Below, in pieces: positions 25,298 through 35,788 of a stretch of DNA of 35,903 nucleotides. The notes under the pieces were generated by a model that made no database searches, was not told the DNA's origin, and saw nothing but the letters and a program-made list of their open reading frames with translations. The DNA is taken from positions 1 to 35,903 of the forward strand of contig JAIRNC010000061.1 of NCBI GenBank assembly GCA_031258255.1. The letters run 5' to 3'. Both the position numbers and the translations under genes were made by a program. Each line of letters begins with the position of its first letter. The first letter of the stretch is position 1. The stretch is from Synergistaceae bacterium (lineage in GTDB: Bacteria; Synergistota; Synergistia; Synergistales; Synergistaceae).

Positions 25298-25789
25298 ATG
25301 ACGCGCGGCATGGAGCGGCGCCAGACCGGCGCTTTAGTGGCGCTGGGATTCTTCGTGGCTGGCCTGATGATATTTCTCTCCCTGAGCTTCCGGGCCGATA
25401 ACGTGATAGCGGCGTCCTTCCGGCTGGACGACGTCCGAATATGCGAGGAGCTGGACGACAGCCTGAGGCCGGTGAACCCGGGGGCGGCCCTGCCTGGCGA
25501 CGCGAAGCAGGCATGTCTCTGGTTCGAGTATTCCAGGGCCAGGGAGGGAGACGCCCTTGAAATTTTATGGAGCTTCGACGGCAGGGCGATCCAGAAGGAC
25601 TCGTACCGCCTCCAGGAGCCAGAGGGCACGAGGGCGTTTTATCTCTTGAGGGAAGACGGCACGTCTCTGCCGGGCGGCGCGTACACGGTAGAGATCTCCT
25701 GCAACGGGCGAGGGAGGCGGATGGAGTATTTCAGCGTGGCAAGCGTGAGCGGCGACCTGTCAGGCGATACGGACGAGGCGCTCGACTGA
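25298..25789 (+). CDS. Membrane-anchored small protein, function unknown
   Basis: A 163-residue protein with one N-terminal transmembrane segment (about 11-33) and an external domain. The external domain is beta-rich (CLWFEYSRAREGDALEILWS, GGAYTVEIS) and looks like an Ig/DUF2914-type fold, with cysteines at about 48, 68 and 137. GGGAGG precedes the ATG. It follows the DUF4392 gene by 22 nt. No function is assigned. Confidence 0.65.
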   Translation: MTRGMERRQTGALVALGFFVAGLMIFLSLSFRADNVIAASFRLDDVRICEELDDSLRPVNPGAALPGDAKQACLWFEYSRAREGDALEILWSFDGRAIQKDSYRLQEPEGTRAFYLLREDGTSLPGGAYTVEISCNGRGRRMEYFSVASVSGDLSGDTDEALD

Positions 25790-26116
25790 TTGCGAGGCGT
25801 GAGTTTTTAGGTAAGTTTTTTATGAGTTTTTTATTTGTCTAAGTGTCCCCGGCGTGGTTTACATATCGGGACATTCGCGCTAAAATCGAATCCGATGGTG
25901 CGATACCAATTCGATTCTAGCCGAGTGACAATGGCACAGAGGGTACGCGGGCGTTGCCAGCGCGGAACTGGCGCCGCGTATGCAGGGTTCTCAAGGTTCG
26001 GTTCTTTACACGCTCCGGGAGCATCGCAATTCAGCCCTTAGGTGAATTCCTTTATACATTCGCTTGCAGATGTGAAAATATAAGTCAACACCAGACTGGG
26101 AGGCCTATTAAAAACA
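25790..26116 (+). other. 327-bp leader of rho with inverted repeats
   Basis: I see no convincing gene. TGTCCC (25844-25849) pairs with GGGACA (25868-25873). AATCGAAT-TGGT (25884-25899) pairs with ACCA-ATTCGATT (25905-25916) as a stem-loop with a 4-nt bulge. GCCAG/CTGGC near 25955-25975 forms another small stem. A leader of this size before rho agrees with the autoregulated rho leaders known in other bacteria. A small open frame (25835-26041) does not resemble a protein. Confidence 0.45.
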
Positions 26117-27475
26117 ATGGACAATATAACGGAAACAGACGCACTAGTGCCGCAAGAGGCCGGTGCAACGACGGTAGCGGTCGCGACTGCCGAAACCACC
26201 ACGGAACAGAGACCAGCACCTACCCCTCGGATGGATTTCAATAAACTGGCGGCAATGTCCATAATAGAGCTCCGCAAAGTCGCCAAAGAACTTGGAGTTC
26301 AGAGCCCGACGACGCTGCGCAAGGACGATCTCATAGTTAGCGCCTTAGGTGCTCAGGCAGCCAATATGGGATTCCGCTTCGGCGGCGGCACCCTCGAATG
26401 CCTCCCCGAGGGCTACGGCTTCCTCCGCCCCTCCGGACTCCTGCCAAGCAACAACGACATATACGTCTCCGCCTCTCAGATACGCAGGTTCGGCCTGCGG
26501 AACGGCGACGTGGTCTGGGGGATGGTGCGCCCGCCGCGCGACCCCGAGCACTACGAGGCGATCATAAGGGTGGAGACCGTTAACTTCTCCGACCCGGAGG
26601 AGGCCAGGAAGAGGCCGCACTTCGAGGCCCTGGTGCCGATCTTCCCGGATCACAAGATATCGCTGGAGACCGAGCAGAAGAGGCTTTCGACGCGGCTCGT
26701 GGACCTGTTCGTCCCGATAGGGAAGGGGCAGAGGGCGCTCATAGTGTCGCCGCCCAAGGCTGGCAAGACGACGCTGCTTAAGCACCTGGCCAACGCCATA
26801 ACTACGAACCACCCTGAGATAATAATGATGGTGCTACTCATCGACGAGCGCCCAGAAGAAGTAACGGATATGAGCAGGTCAGTGGACGGGGAGATCATCG
26901 CCTCCACCTTCGACCGACCGGCCGAGGAACACATGCGGGTGGCTTCGCTGTCGTTGGAGAAGGCCAAGAGGCTCGTGGAGGTCGGCAAGGACGTCGTCCT
27001 GCTTTTGGACTCCATAACGCGCCTTGCCAGGGCGTCGAACCTCATCGTCCCGCCGTCCGGGAGGACGCTGTCCGGCGGCATGGACCCGGCCGCCCTGTAC
27101 TTCCCCAAGAAGTTCTTCGGCGCTGCCAGGAACATCGAAAACGGCGGGAGCCTCACCATAGTGGGTACGTCCCTCGTTGAGACGGGGAGCAGGATGGACG
27201 ACGTGATCTACGAGGAGTTCAAGGGCACGGGCAACATGGAGATACATCTTTCCAGGAAGATCTCTGAGCAGCGGATCTTCCCTGCCATCGACATCACGCG
27301 CTCCGGCACGAGACGCGAGGATCTGCTGATGGCAGACGACGAGCTCCAGCGCCTCTGGGGCCTGCGCAGGAAGATCGCCAACATGGATGAGGCCGAGGTC
27401 CTGGCCCTCATCATCGACAAGCTCAGATCGACTACGTCGAACAAGGAGTTCTTGAGCACGATCAAAATGGGTTGA
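26117..27475 (+). CDS. rho: Transcription termination factor Rho
   Basis: A hexameric RNA helicase that ends transcription. It has 452 residues. An N-terminal extension rich in T, A and E (about 1-35) precedes the Rho N-terminal domain ([18 protein letters not shown]) and the cold-shock RNA-binding domain ([26 protein letters not shown]). The RecA-type ATPase has Walker A PPKAGKTT with K217, [23 protein letters not shown] and the Q/R-loop region [13 protein letters not shown]. It starts at ATG 26117, with GGGAGG some distance upstream. The leader may mediate self-control. Confidence 0.97.
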   Translation: MDNITETDALVPQEAGATTVAVATAETTTEQRPAPTPRMDFNKLAAMSIIELRKVAKELGVQSPTTLRKDDLIVSALGAQAANMGFRFGGGTLECLPEGYGFLRPSGLLPSNNDIYVSASQIRRFGLRNGDVVWGMVRPPRDPEHYEAIIRVETVNFSDPEEARKRPHFEALVPIFPDHKISLETEQKRLSTRLVDLFVPIGKGQRALIVSPPKAGKTTLLKHLANAITTNHPEIIMMVLLIDERPEEVTDMSRSVDGEIIASTFDRPAEEHMRVASLSLEKAKRLVEVGKDVVLLLDSITRLARASNLIVPPSGRTLSGGMDPAALYFPKKFFGAARNIENGGSLTIVGTSLVETGSRMDDVIYEEFKGTGNMEIHLSRKISEQRIFPAIDITRSGTRREDLLMADDELQRLWGLRRKIANMDEAEVLALIIDKLRSTTSNKEFLSTIKMG

Positions 27476-27524
27476 TTTTTGCCGCCCTTGAGGCAATTTG
27501 CTTAGGATTGGTTGGAGAGTCCCG

Positions 27525-28826
27525 ATGACATTGAAAAAAAAGCCATTTTTCATCTTATCGATAGTGATTGTCGCTCTTCTGACTTATACCTGCGTGAGCC
27601 ACGCCGCAAAATGCTCCGGCGCTTACTGGGCCAGCTTTGAGCCGGGGGAGGGTTCTGACTCTGATATGCTGTCCGGCTTCATCGCGGTCGACGCGCTGGA
27701 CGCGAGGAAGGACGACGGCTCTGGCATCGGCCCCTTTCGAGGCGACGGCCCCTCCTTCGAGGCGCCGGACGTGGCCTTCGAGGAGGAGGAGGACGGCACT
27801 GAGGAACCCAAGGGCGAGCCTGTGCCGGAGGAGTCTCCCTACTGGAAGGAGATCACGGTGCCGGCCGGCGGGACGCTGTCCGCGATCTCGGAGAGCCACG
27901 GCATACAGATAAAGGACATAATGACGGCCAACGAACTGACCGACCAGCACAGGCTCAGGGAGGGGCAGAACCTCTTCATCCCGGCGAGCGCGGACTTCGT
28001 CCTGGAAACGCTCTCCCACGTGCGCGCGCTCAAGGAGGAGGCCATCAGGAAGAGGAAATTCGTCGATCCCGTCAAGATCACGGACTATGTGGTCAAGGAG
28101 GGCGACACGCTCTGGAAGATCGCCAACGCCTTCGACCTCGACGTGAACTCCGTCTTCGGCTGCAACAAAATTTCTGAGACGGACGTGCTGAAGGTCGGGT
28201 CGACGATCAGGGTGCCGAACCAGGACGGGATCTTCGTGACGGTAAAGGCACAGGACACCGTAAAAGGCCTCGCTTCGGAATACGGGATATTCGAGGAGGC
28301 CATCCGCTCTGCCAATGAGCTGGCCCCAGACGCGGCCTTAGTCAAGGGGAAAGAGGCCTTCCTGCCCGGCGCGAAGGTCACCGCGTTCGTCGAAACGCCG
28401 AAAGGCCGCAAGGCCGTGGTGAAGGAGAAGGTGAACGCGGTCAAAGGGTTTGGCTGGCCCGTGGTCGGCAAGATCTCAAGCCCCTTCGGATGGAGGAGGG
28501 ATCCCGTCCGCGGCGGCAAGGACTTCCACACCGGGCTGGATATCAGGGCGCCTCGCGGCAGGCAGGTAGTGGCATCTGCGGCTGGGAAGGTCGTTCACTC
28601 CGGGTGGATGGGCGGCTACGGCATGACCGTCGTCATACAGCACCCCGGCGGCATCACGACGCTGTACGGCCACTGCAGCAAACTGCTCGTCAAGGCGGGG
28701 AAGAGCGTCCGGAGGGGCGAGCGCATCGCCCTGGTCGGCAGCACGGGCAGGTCGACCGGGAACCACGTACACTTCGAGGTGCGCAAGGGCGGGTCGCCAA
28801 CTAACCCGCTCAAGGTGCTCCGTTAA
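27525..28826 (+). CDS. M23 metallopeptidase with LysM repeats
   Basis: A probable periplasmic murein endopeptidase, or an activator of the EnvC/NlpD type. It has 433 residues. The signal anchor (about 7-25) is followed by an acidic proline-rich linker. Three LysM modules follow at about 109-153, 187-232 and 237-283, the third degenerate. The C-terminal M23 domain (about 308-433) keeps the zinc site H335-x3-D339 (FHTGLDIRAP) and HVHFEV with H414 and H416, so it should be catalytically intact. Start ATG 27525 follows GGAGAG. The frame reaches back to 27498. Confidence 0.93.
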   Translation: MTLKKKPFFILSIVIVALLTYTCVSHAAKCSGAYWASFEPGEGSDSDMLSGFIAVDALDARKDDGSGIGPFRGDGPSFEAPDVAFEEEEDGTEEPKGEPVPEESPYWKEITVPAGGTLSAISESHGIQIKDIMTANELTDQHRLREGQNLFIPASADFVLETLSHVRALKEEAIRKRKFVDPVKITDYVVKEGDTLWKIANAFDLDVNSVFGCNKISETDVLKVGSTIRVPNQDGIFVTVKAQDTVKGLASEYGIFEEAIRSANELAPDAALVKGKEAFLPGAKVTAFVETPKGRKAVVKEKVNAVKGFGWPVVGKISSPFGWRRDPVRGGKDFHTGLDIRAPRGRQVVASAAGKVVHSGWMGGYGMTVVIQHPGGITTLYGHCSKLLVKAGKSVRRGERIALVGSTGRSTGNHVHFEVRKGGSPTNPLKVLR

Positions 28827-30452
<1,626 letters not shown>

Positions 30453-30508
30453 TAATATTGTCGTGGCTAGGCTTTGGCTTGCCGCATATGAGGAGGGATG
30501 TTTACGTC

Positions 30509-31531
30509 ATGAAGCGCATCGCGGTCATTACAGCTGTCATATTTTTTCTTGTCCTTCAGGCACACGCCGGGCGCGCGTCCGCAGCGGACGACAACGGCGG
30601 CGACAGGCCGCCGCTAGTGGGCCTGGAGAAGGTGGAGAGCATCGTTTACGGCGCTCCTGGCTCCGGCGGCCTTCTGTTGCGCCTCTCGAAGATCGAGAGG
30701 GATCTTTTCGGTATGGAGCTGCCTGGCAGCCTCACCGAGAGGCAGACGGCCCTTGAAAACTTCGTCGAGAAGGAGAACTCCGGCCAGCCGTCGCTCCTCT
30801 TCAAGGCCGCTGTCGCGGAGTGGGTCACGCTGAGGAGGGTCAACACGTCGCTGCCATTTGCCGAGCGTGTGGACGAGCTGGAGCGCACATTGGAGGGCGA
30901 GCCGCAGACGGGCCCGCTGTCGGCCAGGCTGGAGCGCATCATCTCCAAGCTCATGCCGAACGGCGTAACCTCCGAAGCCGTGACCGTGCCGGCCAGCACT
31001 GTCATAAAATCTAAGTTCGTGAACACGCTCACCGTCCGCAACGTTAAAAAGGACGACGTGGTCGCGCTAGAGGTAGTGGAGGATTGCGTCTCTGGCGGCA
31101 TGTTGGTCGCGGCGAGGGGCAACAGGCTCTTCGCCTGCGTCACGAAGGTGAAACTTCCCCGGAGCTTCGGGCGTCCGTCCGAGATAGGGGTCGAGTTTCA
31201 GGACATCGAGTTCCTGGACGGCACCACGACTCACGTATTCATCGGCCCTGAATCGAAAAAGGCCATGGAACTCGACTCCGCCACCATAGGCGCGGCCGGG
31301 GCGAGCGTCGCCGGCGCGGTCCTCCTGGGCCCGGTAGGCCTCGCGGGCGGTTTCCTCGTGAGGGGCAGCGACAAGCAGATCAAGGAAGGTACGCAGGTTT
31401 TCGTGGAGACTGCGGAAGCTTACGGCGTGAAGGGGTACCGGATACCCGCGCTGGAGCTTCCGAACGTGATCGACACTGATGTCCCCTCCTCCCCGTCAGG
31501 AGGAGAGTCAGGGGTAGATGTCGCCGAGTAG
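30509..31531 (+). CDS. Secreted protein of unknown function (340 residues)
   Basis: The signal peptide is about 1-26 (MKRIAVITAVIFFLVLQAHA, cleavage near RASA). The mature protein begins with an acidic stretch and has two halves. The N-terminal half has three related segments around GLEKVESIVYG, RLSKIERDLFG and LERIISKLM, which look like short helical repeats. The second half is beta-rich (SKFVNTLTVRNVKKDDVVAL) and ends with a glycine-rich hydrophobic stretch (GAAGASVAGAVLLGPVGLAG). ATG 30509 was preferred for its signal peptide. ATG 30488 would add seven residues. It overlaps the next gene by 14 nt. Confidence 0.72.
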   Translation: MKRIAVITAVIFFLVLQAHAGRASAADDNGGDRPPLVGLEKVESIVYGAPGSGGLLLRLSKIERDLFGMELPGSLTERQTALENFVEKENSGQPSLLFKAAVAEWVTLRRVNTSLPFAERVDELERTLEGEPQTGPLSARLERIISKLMPNGVTSEAVTVPASTVIKSKFVNTLTVRNVKKDDVVALEVVEDCVSGGMLVAARGNRLFACVTKVKLPRSFGRPSEIGVEFQDIEFLDGTTTHVFIGPESKKAMELDSATIGAAGASVAGAVLLGPVGLAGGFLVRGSDKQIKEGTQVFVETAEAYGVKGYRIPALELPNVIDTDVPSSPSGGESGVDVAE

Positions 31532-32654
31532 GCGCGCGTCGCGCGTTTTTCGCGCGGCATTGGCGCTGCTGGCGCTGGCAATTGCCCCTGCTTCGGCTGA
31601 CGACAGGGGCGACGCTTTGGCTATGCTCGACAGGCGGACGGCCCTCCGGTGGGGTGACGACAACCTCGCGTGGGTCGTCCACTACTCAGGGGCCTTCGTT
31701 GACCTGTGGGTGAAGTCCGAGGCGGCCCGCCAGAGGATGACCACCCAACAGGAGGAAGCGTACCGAAAATCCTTTTCGGACGAGCTCAGGGCAGGGTCAG
31801 CCACCGCCATACTCCTCTCCGTCCACGCGTTCGGCCAGGCGCCCTTGAGCCTGGCGCCGCTTTCGAAGAACATAGCGCTCATCGACGCCTCCGGCAGGAG
31901 GGTAAGCCCAGTGGCCTTCGAGAAAAAACTCGACAGCCCACTCTCGGGCCTGATGCAGGGGCTGGTGTTCTTCCCGTTGCAGGAGAGCGAGGACTTCTCC
32001 GTAGAGGTGAAGGGCCTCTTGAGGGACGGTGGGACGATCTTTTCCTTTAAAGGCCAGGGCGCGCAGCAGCCCATCGCGACGTCCGCGCCCCGCAGGACGG
32101 GGCAGGCAAGCCCCCCCACGCCGGGAGCAAAGGAGACCATAGTCAAAATCCCGTCCGCCGCGCCGCCCTCGCATCCAAAGCCGCCGGAGCGACCAAAGTC
32201 AGCCGAGCCAGCGGCCGAGTTCTCCAGCGATACGGGCGAGATATTCCCGCCAGCGGTGTCCATCCAGCCGGCGGAGTCCGAAACGACGCCGGCCCTTTTG
32301 CGTTCAGAGGATGAAAACCCCCAGCCCGCCCCTCCTGAGCCGCCCAAGCCCCAGGGCCGCGACAGAGAGCAGACGCTTGAGTCCTATCTGCGCGCATGGG
32401 CGGACGGTGACGCTGATAGGATGTACGCGTTGCTGTCAACAGAATCCCAGGGCAGGGTCTCACGCGAGCTTTTCGCGAGGGATGTCCTAGGGGATGGCTT
32501 CCGCAGGGGGCTCAGGGGCGGCTACAGGGTCGACTGGGCTGATGACTCGGCGCAGGTGACGACCTCGAAGCGGTTCCTTTTTTTTATGAGGACGCTCGCC
32601 ACGAAGCGGATTAAATTCGTGGAGGAAAACGGTTCTAGCCGTGTCTCGTGGTAA
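31518..32654 (+). CDS. Secreted protein with Pro-rich linker and NTF2-like tail, unknown
   Basis: A 378-residue exported protein. The signal peptide is about 1-27 (LALLALAIAPASA). An N-terminal domain (about 30-170) has FVDLWVKSEAARQRM and FPLQESEDFSVEVKGLLRD. A long disordered linker rich in P, S and E follows (about 185-285). The last 95 residues read ESYLRAWADGDADRMYALLS and end in FLFFMRTLATKRIKFVE. They resemble NTF2-like or DUF4878-type domains. It overlaps the 340-residue protein upstream and lptC downstream by 14 nt each, so it is probably made with lptC. Confidence 0.75.
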   Translation: MSPSRRASRVFRAALALLALAIAPASADDRGDALAMLDRRTALRWGDDNLAWVVHYSGAFVDLWVKSEAARQRMTTQQEEAYRKSFSDELRAGSATAILLSVHAFGQAPLSLAPLSKNIALIDASGRRVSPVAFEKKLDSPLSGLMQGLVFFPLQESEDFSVEVKGLLRDGGTIFSFKGQGAQQPIATSAPRRTGQASPPTPGAKETIVKIPSAAPPSHPKPPERPKSAEPAAEFSSDTGEIFPPAVSIQPAESETTPALLRSEDENPQPAPPEPPKPQGRDREQTLESYLRAWADGDADRMYALLSTESQGRVSRELFARDVLGDGFRRGLRGGYRVDWADDSAQVTTSKRFLFFMRTLATKRIKFVEENGSSRVSW

Positions 32655-33174
32655 AATCAGGCTGTTATTGGCTACAGCGGCGGTACTCGCGTTAGCGTTC
32701 TACATACGGAGGGACATGAAACTCGCGCCCCCTTTTGCGACTGACGCCCTGCCTGACGTGTCGGTGGAGAACCTGGACTTTCGCAGGACGACGGACGGCA
32801 AGAGCTGGCACATCCGGGCGGCAAGGGCCGAGCACGCCTCCGGCTTGATCAGGGCCTACGGGATGGAGGTTGACGTGAGCGAGGAGGGTTCCGGCAGATC
32901 GATGTCCATGCGCGCACAGCGCGGCGAGTTCGCGGAGCGGGACTATTCTCTGGAGCTGAGGTCGCTCGATGGCACTCTCTTCCAGGGCGGCAGGAGCATG
33001 GACGTGCTGGCGCCGCTGGCGAATTACGAAAGGTCGCTCGACATCTGGCGCTTTGATCAAGGCATCGAGCTCTGGGACGATAAATCATACATCAGGGGCG
33101 GGGCGGCGTCCATCGCTAGCGACGGCGCCTTGGCCATCCAGAAAGGGGCTTATGTCTCTTGGGCTACGGATTAA
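32641..33174 (+). CDS. lptC: LPS export periplasmic protein LptC
   Basis: A bitopic inner-membrane protein that receives LPS from LptBFG and passes it on. It has 177 residues. One N-terminal helix (about 6-22) is followed by a beta-jellyroll domain, where VENLDFRRTTDGKSWHIRAA and RSLDGTLFQGGRSMDVLAPL are typical. It starts at GTG 32641, 14 nt inside the preceding gene, and overlaps lptD by 16 nt. Finding it directly before lptD supports the assignment. Confidence 0.87.
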   Translation: MSRGKIRLLLATAAVLALAFYIRRDMKLAPPFATDALPDVSVENLDFRRTTDGKSWHIRAARAEHASGLIRAYGMEVDVSEEGSGRSMSMRAQRGEFAERDYSLELRSLDGTLFQGGRSMDVLAPLANYERSLDIWRFDQGIELWDDKSYIRGGAASIASDGALAIQKGAYVSWATD

Positions 33175-34856
33175 AGGGAACGCGCGCGTATGCGTTTGCC
33201 GCCGTGACAGCGGCAGCCATTCTGCTTCTTGCGCCAGGGTGCCTCGTGGCGGGCGAGGTCAGACTGGACGCTGACAGGATCTCCTACGAGGACACGACAG
33301 GGGTCGCCACGGCGGAGGGAGACGTTAAAATTTCTGACGAGGAGATTACCGTGACAGCCCCCTACATGGAGTACGACAGCTCCAACCAGAGCGTCCGCGC
33401 GGTTTCCACGCCTGACGGCGGCGTCACGCTCATGTCCGCGGGCTACAGGATAAACGGGGAACAGCTCGACTACAACCTGACGACGCGCAGGGGGGTCTTT
33501 ACGCGCCCTAACGGCAGGGCTGACGCGTTTTTCGTGAAGGGCGAGTCCATAGAGGTCATGCCTCTCTCAGACGTGACAGGGAAGAAAGCCAAAAGGGACG
33601 ACCGGGCCGAGGACCTGGCCGCCAGGTGGAGCGGCGCGGTCATCACGACATGCAATTACCCCCACCCTCATTACAGGCTGGAGTCCAAGGAACTATCGGT
33701 CATCCCGGGCCGCAGGATCATAATCAGGAGGCCCAAGGTGTTCTTGGGGGAGACGCTGATTTTCACGTATCCCTTCGACTTCGTCTCCAACCTGGACGGG
33801 AAAGCCCGCTTAAACAAGCGGTCGATCTTCCCGAAGATCGGGTACGAGTCCGGCAAGGGCGCTGGCATAGGGATATCCGGGCCTATCGTCTGGGACACCG
33901 GCGAACTCGGCATTGAGGCGATATGGTGGAGCCAGAACATCGTCGAGGGCGATGTCACCCTTCTGCAGGAGGTGACGCCCGGCCTGACCGCCTTTGCGCG
34001 GCTGGGGAGGGAGTACAACAAGGACAGGGATCAGACGAGATGGCGCCCCAAGTGGGGGATTTGGTACGATCAGGGCTGGCGGTTCGAGGCAGCGTGGTCC
34101 CAGAGGGAGCTGGTCACGCTCAAAAAACACGCCGGCACCGACTCGAGGTACGAGATCTGGAGGAAGCCGGAGCTGAATATCGTAAGCCCCTGGATCGACG
34201 ACTCAGCCGTGTCTAAGGGCAGGTACCGCTTCATGGGCAGCTGGGGAAAGTACGAGGACGTGACTTTTGTCGGCCGGTCGCCAGAAGTCGAACGGTACGG
34301 CGCCGGCGTCCAGATAGAGGGCGCCCTTGAGAGCCAGTCCCCGAATTTCCAACCCTTCTACGGCGCCACCTACTGGTATTACGGCTATGACACCCAGGAA
34401 TCGCGAACGCAGCAGGTAGCGGACGCCGTCCTGGGGGCCAGATGGAAGCTGGGCAATTTCGACATGGAGAGCGCCTATCTCAAGAGATGGGTATGGGGGA
34501 GTTCCCCGATGCCTTGGGACAGCTACGACACGTGGGAGGACGTCTATCAGCAGGTCGCCGTCACGCTTCCCACCGGCAACCCTGACTTCTGGTGGAAGCT
34601 CGCCCTGCGCGGCGCGTACAGCATAAAGGACGAGACGCTTGCCGAGATGCTCTACAAGGTCGTCTACAACCAACACTGCCTCCAGTGGGAGGCCATTTAC
34701 AGGGACGACAGGTATGGGAACGATGACTGGGTGGGCCTCAAGCTCACCATCAACGCCTATCCGGAGTCCGGCTTCCGCCTTACGGGCGCCGACCCGTTCG
34801 ACCCGGCCAAGGCGCCGGACGAGCTAGTCCCTGGCTTCATAAGACAGTCACAGTGA
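33159..34856 (+). CDS. lptD: Compact LPS-assembly protein LptD/OstA-like
   Basis: It probably inserts LPS into the outer membrane. It has 565 residues, shorter than the about 780 of E. coli LptD. The N-terminal signal (about 8-30) is followed by an LptA/OstA-type jellyroll (VRLDADRISYEDTTGVATAE and following). The LptD junction region reads ITTCNYPHPHYRLESKELSV, then RRPKVFLGETLIFTYPF. The rest has alternating aromatic beta strands of an outer-membrane barrel. Only two or three cysteines are present, so the E. coli disulfide pattern is absent. TTG 33159 lies 10 nt after AAAGGGG. No separate LptA gene is in the window. Confidence 0.82.
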   Translation: MGYGLKGTRAYAFAAVTAAAILLLAPGCLVAGEVRLDADRISYEDTTGVATAEGDVKISDEEITVTAPYMEYDSSNQSVRAVSTPDGGVTLMSAGYRINGEQLDYNLTTRRGVFTRPNGRADAFFVKGESIEVMPLSDVTGKKAKRDDRAEDLAARWSGAVITTCNYPHPHYRLESKELSVIPGRRIIIRRPKVFLGETLIFTYPFDFVSNLDGKARLNKRSIFPKIGYESGKGAGIGISGPIVWDTGELGIEAIWWSQNIVEGDVTLLQEVTPGLTAFARLGREYNKDRDQTRWRPKWGIWYDQGWRFEAAWSQRELVTLKKHAGTDSRYEIWRKPELNIVSPWIDDSAVSKGRYRFMGSWGKYEDVTFVGRSPEVERYGAGVQIEGALESQSPNFQPFYGATYWYYGYDTQESRTQQVADAVLGARWKLGNFDMESAYLKRWVWGSSPMPWDSYDTWEDVYQQVAVTLPTGNPDFWWKLALRGAYSIKDETLAEMLYKVVYNQHCLQWEAIYRDDRYGNDDWVGLKLTINAYPESGFRLTGADPFDPAKAPDELVPGFIRQSQ

Positions 34857-35788
34857 TGCGGCAGGACACAGAGGACGGCCAGCAGGGCATAGTGTTCGAC
34901 TTCAAGCGCTACGCCCTTCACGACGGGCCTGGCATACGCGTTTCCGTCCACCTGAAGGGCTGCCCCCTCTCCTGTCTCTGGTGCCACAATCCCGAGAGCC
35001 AGGCGTTCGAGCCGCGCCCGCTCTTTCGGCAGGATCGCTGCATAGGGTGTCTCGCCTGTGCCTCAGCTTGCCCCGAGGGGGCGGTGAGCGCTTCATCGGG
35101 CGGGATCCTGACGGACGCCGCGCTCTGCGTCGCTGCCGGGCGGTGCGCGGACGTCTGCCCGTCAGGCGCCAGGGAGATGTGCGGGAAAAGGGTCAGCGTG
35201 GGGGAAACGGCGCGTCAGGTTTTAAAGGAGAGGGTATTTTTCGAGCAGTCCGGCGGCGGCGTGACGCTTACAGGCGGCGAGCCGCTCTGCCAACCGGAGT
35301 TCACCCTCGCCCTGCTCCGCTGGTGCAAGAGCCGCGAGATCCACACAGCGCTCGACACGAGCGGTTTCGCAGACCCTTCTGTGGTCATGGAGGCTGCACG
35401 CTCCACTGATCTGTTCCTGTGCGACGTCAAGATCATGGACGCGGATAAACACAGGGAGTTTACAGGCGTCGACAACGATATCATCCTTTCGAACATCTCC
35501 ATGCTGTCTGGCTCAGGCGCGGCGATATGGGCGCGGATGCCCTTCATCCCAGGCCTCAACTCAGATGCAAAGAACATCAGGTCAGCCGGAAAATTCCTCT
35601 CCGGCCTGAATTCCGTGCTCCAGATAAACCTTTTCCTTTTGCCGTATCACGGCGCGGCGGAGGACAAGCACGACCGCTGGAAGATGAAATTCGACCTCTG
35701 TGGGCTGGCCCCTCCAACTGAAAATTCCCTGAGAAACGCCGCAGCGACCCTGGAGAGCTTCGGGCTAAGGGTATCGATCGGCGGATGA
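34856..35788 (+). CDS. Glycyl-radical-enzyme activating protein (radical SAM)
   Basis: A cytoplasmic activase that uses SAM to install a glycyl radical on a partner such as pyruvate formate-lyase or a related lyase. It has 310 residues. The radical SAM motif C36-x3-C40-x2-C43 (KGCPLSCLWCHNPES) follows FKRYALHDGPGIR. A ferredoxin-like insert holds two further clusters (CIGCLACASACPEGA and CVAAGRCADVCPSGA), which places it with the larger activases of hydroxyproline/choline/glycerol-type lyases. VTLTGGEPLCQPEF and LDTSGF are conserved. ATG 34856 overlaps the lptD stop by 1 nt. No glycyl radical enzyme lies in the window. Confidence 0.93.
   Translation: MRQDTEDGQQGIVFDFKRYALHDGPGIRVSVHLKGCPLSCLWCHNPESQAFEPRPLFRQDRCIGCLACASACPEGAVSASSGGILTDAALCVAAGRCADVCPSGAREMCGKRVSVGETARQVLKERVFFEQSGGGVTLTGGEPLCQPEFTLALLRWCKSREIHTALDTSGFADPSVVMEAARSTDLFLCDVKIMDADKHREFTGVDNDIILSNISMLSGSGAAIWARMPFIPGLNSDAKNIRSAGKFLSGLNSVLQINLFLLPYHGAAEDKHDRWKMKFDLCGLAPPTENSLRNAAATLESFGLRVSIGG

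Noticed and set aside
25835-26041. 68-codon small frame in the rho leader
   Set aside because: It overlaps inverted repeats and lacks a ribosome binding site and any protein-like pattern.
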